DNA from: an uncultured Pseudomonadota bacterium | GTDB taxonomy: Bacteria; Pseudomonadota; Alphaproteobacteria; RUG11792 | Reading direction: 5' to 3' | Length of the DNA: 18,248 nt | NCBI GenBank assembly: GCA_902773285.1 | Contig: CACYDS010000026.1 | Coordinates: forward strand, 1-18,248 | Translations under genes and position numbers: made by a program | Shown: positions 14,600-18,248 of the stretch, piece by piece | Layout: each line of letters begins with the position of its first letter | Position numbering within the stretch: the first letter of the stretch is position 1 | Notes under the pieces: generated by a model | The model's input: the letters and a program-made list of their open reading frames with translations, nothing else | Databases searched by the model: none | What the model was told of the DNA's origin: nothing

Positions 14600-15639
14600 A
14601 ATTCGTATTTAAGATAATGTTTGGGTTAAGCGTAATCACGTCATTAACGCAAGCAAAAGCAAAACTTGATTGCGAGGACTTCGAATTACGCGGGATTTAC
14701 GTTAGCGCATCTGACGATATATTAAATAATGTAAGGAAAGCAAAAAATTTGAACATTAACGCTGTTGTGATAGATATAAAAAATGACGATGGAGAAATAA
14801 CTTGTAATTTAGAAAATCCAAAGATTAAATACACACCTTATATAAAGGACATCAAACAACTGCTGACAAAGTTAAAATCTATGGGTATATATACAATCGC
14901 ACGCATTGTTACGTTTAGGGATAAGTGTATAGCAGGTTTTACCGACAAGAAATTTGCGATAAAAAACAAAGACGGGACGATTTATGTTGATGAAGAAAAA
15001 ATGAGTTGGATAAATCCATATGATAAAGAAGTCTGGAAATATCTTGGCGAAATAGTTGAAGCAACTGCGAAACTTGGCTTTAATGAAATTCAGTTTGATT
15101 ACATTCGGTTGCCGCAGTATAAATCGCTTGAGAAAACATCAATATGTCAAGAACTACAAACAAAAAGTAAGACGCAAATCATAAACGAATTTTTAGATTT
15201 TATTATTCCCAAAATTCATGTATATAGGGTAAAAATATCAGCAGATGTTTTTGGTTGCATTATTCCGGATTCGCTAAAACAGAGTGCGCTAAGCTCAGAA
15301 AAATTGGGACAAAACTATGTTGCCATTGCAGGAAAAGTTGATTATATTTGTCCGATGATTTATCCATCTCACTGGCCTGCTGGTTCATTCGGTGTCGAGA
15401 AACCTGATATAAATCCTGGAACGATAGTAAAGTATGCCATGGGCTATTCCAACAAAGCTCTCCATGTCAAAAAGAATCAATCTCGCCCATGGATACAAGC
15501 CTTTACTGCAACTTGGCTAAAAAGAGGACATTGGAAAGAATATAAGTTGCGAGAACTTCAGGAACAAGTGGACGCATTAAGAATGCTCGGGATAAGGCAA
15601 TTCTGTTTTTGGAATCCAGTAGCAAAGTATGAATTTTAA
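14590..15639 (+). CDS. Secreted putative glycoside hydrolase, DUF4015 type
   Basis: A 349-residue protein with an N-terminal signal peptide (MCLKFVFKIMFGLSVITSLTQAKA). The rest resembles the DUF4015 TIM-barrel family of putative glycoside hydrolases: LRGIYVSA at the first strand, AVVIDIKNDDGEI at the next, GIYTIARIVTFRD, then EIQFDYIRLP (168-173 region, with a likely catalytic or binding Asp) and YICPMIYPSHW (254-262). The substrate is not known for the family; a cell-wall or host glycan target is inference. No strong Shine-Dalgarno sequence precedes the ATG, which overlaps the end of the remnant at 14296-14599. It ends convergently with, and overlaps by three bases, the decayed MmcQ/YjbR gene. 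Confidence 0.8.
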   Translation: MCLKFVFKIMFGLSVITSLTQAKAKLDCEDFELRGIYVSASDDILNNVRKAKNLNINAVVIDIKNDDGEITCNLENPKIKYTPYIKDIKQLLTKLKSMGIYTIARIVTFRDKCIAGFTDKKFAIKNKDGTIYVDEEKMSWINPYDKEVWKYLGEIVEATAKLGFNEIQFDYIRLPQYKSLEKTSICQELQTKSKTQIINEFLDFIIPKIHVYRVKISADVFGCIIPDSLKQSALSSEKLGQNYVAIAGKVDYICPMIYPSHWPAGSFGVEKPDINPGTIVKYAMGYSNKALHVKKNQSRPWIQAFTATWLKRGHWKEYKLRELQEQVDALRMLGIRQFCFWNPVAKYEF

Positions 15640-15894
15640 CTTACGGGACGAACGAATAGCTTTCTAATTATCAGCTGCATAATTTCTGATATGTGATCGA
15701 TTTTATTGAGATTTACTGTTATCCAATGGCTTTTATGCATGTGATATGCTGGAAAAAATTTTATTTTATCAACAGTTTTTGCAACGCTCTCTGGCCTTAC
15801 CTCTCAAGTTGAGGATCTCAATATAGCTCTCATCGTTAATCTCACAATTTATAATTGTTTGAAAAAAATGACGCTTTATGGTAGTGTAATCCAT
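15636..15894 (-). pseudogene. Decayed MmcQ/YjbR family gene
   Basis: The minus strand carries a clear C-terminal half of a MmcQ/YjbR (DUF419) protein: RPESVAKTVDKIKFFPAYHM, then HKSHWITVNLNKIDHISE, ending at TAA 15636-15638. The family hallmark is a YHMNKxHW(N/I)TV stretch near the end. Upstream this frame hits a stop. Another frame starts at ATG 15892-15894 and reads through YIEILNL, which would fit the strand just before the PE helix, so a frameshift near 15810 joins them. The total of about 85 residues is shorter than the usual 110-120, so an internal loss is also likely. The upstream end overlaps the promoter region of the zinc-ribbon gene. Confidence 0.65.
15859..15887 (+). promoter_or_regulatory. 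Possible promoter of the zinc-ribbon protein-trpS operon
   Basis: -35 TTGAAA (15859-15864), a 17-base spacer and -10 TAGTGT (15882-15887). A start near 15894 would give a leader of about 24 bases. The -10 is weak. Confidence 0.35.
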
Positions 15895-15917
15895 GCTGAT
15901 GTGATTTTGAGTTTGTT

Positions 15918-16217
15918 ATGAAACGAGAGTGGGGAAAAAAGGTAAGTTGTCCGGCGTGCGCATTGCCATTTTATAGTATGCAAAAGACTTCCTTAGTATG
16001 TCCTAATTGCGGGAATAAATTTGAACTTTCGGAATTAACTAGTCGAAAGAGAGCAAAAATTGCAATGGATGAAGCCGCGGGCTATGATAAAAATCCAGTT
16101 TTTTCTGGATTTGATGAGTTTCCGGAAGAAATTGAACCAAATATGAATGAAGAAGATGACGATATTTCGGCTACTGAAGTCATAAAGGACATGAAATATG
16201 TTGATGGAGACAATTGA
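15918..16217 (+). CDS. FYDLN-acid type zinc-ribbon protein (TIGR02300-like)
   Basis: A small protein of 99 residues. The N-terminal zinc ribbon has Cys11 and Cys14 (SCPAC) and Cys28 and Cys31 (VCPNCG), with LPFYSMQK between them in the place of the FYDLN motif. A highly acidic tail (EEIEPNMNEEDDDI) follows. This arrangement matches the TIGR02300 family, which I know from alphaproteobacteria; its function is unknown, and nucleic-acid or protein binding is only a guess. Here FYSM replaces the family's FYDL. It overlaps trpS by 20 bases and is co-transcribed with it. No clear ribosome binding site is seen before the ATG. Confidence 0.8.
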   Translation: MKREWGKKVSCPACALPFYSMQKTSLVCPNCGNKFELSELTSRKRAKIAMDEAAGYDKNPVFSGFDEFPEEIEPNMNEEDDDISATEVIKDMKYVDGDN

Positions 16218-17220
16218 GAATAAAGTCGTTTTGACGGCTGATAGACCAACTGGGCATTTGCATTTGGGACACTATGTGGGTTCTTTAAGAAATAGGGTAA
16301 AGTTGCAAGATAGTTACCGCTGCTTTATCATGATCGCTGATGTACAGGCTCTATCTGATAATTTTGATAATCCGGAAAAAGTACGAGCAAATATCACTGA
16401 AGTTGCAAAAGATTACTTGTCGGTTGGGATAAGCCCTGAAAAGTGTACTTTATTTGTTCAATCACTGATTCCAGAATTGTTTGAGCTCACTGTATATTTC
16501 ATGAATTTGATTTCTGTTTCAAGACTTGAAAGGAATCCAACTGTTAAGGCGGAATTGCAACAAAAGAGTTTTACGGATTCAATTCCTGCCGGGTTTTTGG
16601 CATATCCGGTCAGCCAAACTGCTGATATAACCGCTTTTAAGGCGCAACTAATTCCGGCTGGAGAAGATCAATTGCCACTAATTGAGATTGCGAATGAGAT
16701 TGTGCGTCGTTTCAATCGTACCTATAATACAAATGTTTTGCTGGAGGCGGAAACGATGGTCGGCAAAGTCGGAAGATTAGTCGGCATAGACGGGAAGGCT
16801 AAGGCGAGCAAATCGCTGAATAATGCTATTTTTATGTCAGATTCTACTGAAGTTTTGAAGCAAAAGATCTATAGTATGTATACTGATCCGAACCATGTGA
16901 AGGTGTCGGATCCCGGCAGAATTGAAGGAAATGTTGTTTTTGCATATCTAGATGCATTCTACGAAAATAAAGCTGAGCTGGAAGAACTAAAGCTAAAATA
17001 CCAAAAAGGGGGACTCGGTGATACAGCACTAAAATCATTGCTGAATAACACGCTTCAAGCATTGCTTATGCCTATACGTGAGAAGCGAGCAGAGATATCA
17101 GATGATACCGTAATTGACATACTTATGGCCGGAGCAGCTAAAGCACGGAAAATTGCAATCCAAACCCTAGCTGAAGTAAGGGATGCTATCGGCTTGTTAA
17201 AGCGCACTACTGATTTTTAA
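16198..17220 (+). CDS. trpS: Tryptophan--tRNA ligase
   Basis: Class I aminoacyl-tRNA synthetase that charges tRNA-Trp in the cytosol. The 340 residues match the bacterial length. The ATP-binding HIGH motif is HLGH at 22-25 in TGHLHLGHYVGSL, and the KMSKS loop is KASKS at 202-206 (GKAKASKSLNNAI). AYPVSQTADI and the PAGEDQLPLIEI stretch are typical of TrpS. I use ATG 16198, which has AAGGA 8 bases upstream; a second ATG at 16204 is possible. The gene begins inside the end of the zinc-ribbon gene, so the two are translationally coupled. The Met-to-Ala change in the KMSKS loop is tolerated in this enzyme class. Confidence 0.96.
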   Translation: MLMETIENKVVLTADRPTGHLHLGHYVGSLRNRVKLQDSYRCFIMIADVQALSDNFDNPEKVRANITEVAKDYLSVGISPEKCTLFVQSLIPELFELTVYFMNLISVSRLERNPTVKAELQQKSFTDSIPAGFLAYPVSQTADITAFKAQLIPAGEDQLPLIEIANEIVRRFNRTYNTNVLLEAETMVGKVGRLVGIDGKAKASKSLNNAIFMSDSTEVLKQKIYSMYTDPNHVKVSDPGRIEGNVVFAYLDAFYENKAELEELKLKYQKGGLGDTALKSLLNNTLQALLMPIREKRAEISDDTVIDILMAGAAKARKIAIQTLAEVRDAIGLLKRTTDF

Positions 17221-17402
17221 GGGCTCCTGCCAAGGCGGAAGACATTGCTCGAAAACCAGAAAGCAGCGAAATCCCTAGTCAGGCAATTAATTCATTGACA
17301 GCTTATTGATACGAAACATAACAAAAAAAGCTGCAGAGCGAGCTGGATTTTGAATGTATAAGTTCAAATAGAAGTGAGACTGAATTAAGATTCCTCATGT
17401 TA

Positions 17403-17909
17403 TCAGTGCCAATAATGTATTGCGTATGCGAATTCTTGGGATAGAATATTGATTGCGTTTTCTTCTTTTTCAACGATTTGTCCGTTGTGGTATCCGGCAG
17501 TGGTGACGCCTTGTAACTGTTTTAAATCAAGATATATTGCGAAGTCGTTGTACGTAAAGATATTGGTTTGTTCAAGTCCATTTTCACTAGTGTACGGGTT
17601 ACCTTCAATTATCCGTAACTTTTTTCCTAACTTCCTCTGCCCCTGGAAAAATACTCTCAATGCCAAGCCACCTACCTCATCTTGCGCTATTTCTTCAAAT
17701 ATTTTCCGTACGTTATCAGAGCATTCTAAACCTTGTTCGATTGTCGTTTTTGTATCCATTTGTTTCCAACCAGGCTCCAGGTTTACGTGTTGTGGTATAT
17801 CTGTTTTTTCAAGCATTGTGTATAGGGCGTCTTCGATGCTATAGGCACTACGTGTTATTGTTAGCAGCGTCGCCTCTGCAATCAAAATGCTTTTGTTTAT
17901 ATTTTTCAT
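17403..17909 (-). CDS. Secreted M91-type effector peptidase, probably degenerate
   Basis: A 168-residue protein with a weak N-terminal export signal (hydrophobic run about 6-23). The body resembles M91-type zinc peptidases (the NleD effector group): SDNVRKIFEEIAQDEVGGLA, then GKKLRIIEGN, then LDLKQLQGVTTAGYHNGQIV and a helix at the end. In active members that helix carries HExxHxxH; here residues 158-165 read QEFAYAIH, so the first two histidines are Gln158 and Tyr162, while Glu159 and His165 remain. The protein stops three residues later. Another frame stays open from there to 17303 (TDNMRNLNSVSLLFELIH), so a frameshift may have cut off the C-terminus. AGAGGA lies 5 bases before the ATG. It could be an inactive paralog, a pseudoenzyme or a decaying gene. 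The family call is by eye and only moderately sure. Confidence 0.55.
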   Translation of the reverse strand: MKNINKSILIAEATLLTITRSAYSIEDALYTMLEKTDIPQHVNLEPGWKQMDTKTTIEQGLECSDNVRKIFEEIAQDEVGGLALRVFFQGQRKLGKKLRIIEGNPYTSENGLEQTNIFTYNDFAIYLDLKQLQGVTTAGYHNGQIVEKEENAINILSQEFAYAIHYWH

Positions 17910-17939
17910 AATTTCCTCTATTAAAAAATTGATATATAG

Positions 17940-17994
17940 ACATCTGGAAAGAAACGCTAATTATTTAGCGTATTTGTATAACTTTTCCAGATGT
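17940..17994. repeat. Nested inverted repeat in the leader of the M91-like gene
   Basis: The outer arms ACATCTGGAAA (17940-17950) and TTTCCAGATGT (17984-17994) pair over 11 bases. Inside, ACGCTAA-TTAT-TTAGCGT (17954-17971) forms a second, 7-base hairpin. It lies 31 bases upstream of the ATG of the minus-strand gene ending at 17403, so it would fold in its 5' leader. It could be regulatory RNA, an operator-like site or the scar of a small mobile repeat. Confidence 0.5.
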
Positions 17995-18029
17995 ATTGAT
18001 TATTGAGGGAATCCTCCCCACAATCTCAG

Positions 18030-18057
18030 GGTATGACTACCGTTATTAAAATGTCAA
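18030..18057 (-). promoter_or_regulatory. Possible promoter of the M91-like gene
   Basis: A perfect minus-strand -35 TTGACA (18052-18057) lies just downstream of the terminator, followed after 16 bases by a poor -10 CATACC (18030-18035). It would give a leader of about 110 bases containing the nested inverted repeat. Confidence 0.3.
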
Positions 18058-18061
18058 AAGC

Positions 18062-18103
18062 AAAAAAGTCCCATAAAGCATGAAGTAAGCAAAGGGACTT
18101 TTT
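18062..18103 (-). terminator. Intrinsic terminator after the right-edge gene
   Basis: A perfect 10-base inverted repeat, AAAAAGTCCC (18063-18072) and GGGACTTTTT (18094-18103), with a 21-base loop. Read on the minus strand it ends in a run of six T, 7 bases downstream of the stop of the edge gene. The A-run on the other side would let it work in both directions. Confidence 0.8.
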
Positions 18104-18110
18104 GTAATGA

Positions 18111-18248
18111 TTACTTCGTTGCTTCGTATACGATTTTACCTTCGTCCTTAGCGCCGTTTGCTAGTTCAAATATTGATGGATACTGTTCTGTCTTGATTGG
18201 CTTAAATGAGCCTTTTTTGTAATAAAACTTGTATCTGGGCACCAAGTA
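18111..18248 (-). CDS. C-terminal 45 residues of an unknown protein (runs off the right edge)
   Basis: The minus-strand frame is open from the window edge to TAA 18111-18113, followed at once by a strong terminator, which supports it as a real gene end. The visible part is Lys- and Tyr-rich (YLVPRYKFYYKKGSFKPIKT) and ends KIVYEATK. I do not recognise a family. It is in the same direction as the M91-like gene but separated from it by the terminator. Confidence 0.55.
   Translation of the reverse strand, partial: YLVPRYKFYYKKGSFKPIKTEQYPSIFELANGAKDEGKIVYEATK

Noticed and set aside
16999..17015. KASKS instead of KMSKS in TrpS as a possible inactivation
   Set aside because: The KASKS residues (202-206, around 16801-16815) keep both lysines and the serines, and the rest of the enzyme is intact, so normal function is expected.

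Overview
The window is AT-rich, gene-dense DNA that fits an alphaproteobacterium, most likely a host-associated or intracellular lineage (Holosporales or Rickettsiales-like; this is inference). It carries a FYDLN-acid type zinc-ribbon protein, a family I know from alphaproteobacteria, next to trpS, and a xerC-dnaQ block. Between these housekeeping genes lie features common in intracellular symbionts: secreted or surface proteins of unknown role, a BspA-type leucine-rich repeat protein, a probable degenerate M91-type effector peptidase, decaying genes and three tRNA genes.

Layout. Bases 1-294 hold the start of a secreted hypothetical protein (minus strand), preceded by a short GC-rich island. 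Bases 519-3038 form a minus-strand operon, lgt - serS - NUDIX hydrolase. Bases 3320-4561 are a minus-strand unit of tRNA-Glu, tRNA-Lys and tRNA-Val followed 14 bases later by mltG. Alanine dehydrogenase (4749-5843, plus) is followed by a 349-base AT-rich gap with two DnaA boxes, a candidate replication-origin-like or DnaA-regulated site. Bases 6193-8292 are a tight plus-strand operon of overlapping genes: xerC, dnaQ and a divergent stand-alone nuoB-like gene.

The region 8297-14231 is accessory and on the minus strand. It holds a 1060-residue secreted or anchored coiled-coil protein with layered repeats, an NhaD-type Na+/H+ antiporter and a secreted DUF285/BspA-like repeat protein. Next come a probable frameshifted gene remnant (14296-14599), a secreted DUF4015-type putative glycoside hydrolase (plus), a decayed MmcQ/YjbR gene (minus), and a zinc-ribbon protein - trpS operon (plus). 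The right edge (17403-18248, minus) has a probable degenerate M91-family effector with a structured leader, a strong intrinsic terminator and the C-terminal end of another unknown protein.

The housekeeping parts cover lipoprotein maturation (Lgt), peptidoglycan strand termination (MltG), tRNA charging (SerS, TrpS), chromosome resolution (XerC) and proofreading (DnaQ). The best candidates for something undescribed are the 1060-residue repeat protein, the M91-like protein lacking its zinc-site histidines, the stand-alone nuoB-like gene and the DnaA-box gap upstream of xerC-dnaQ. All calls come from reading the sequence by eye; no database search was run.
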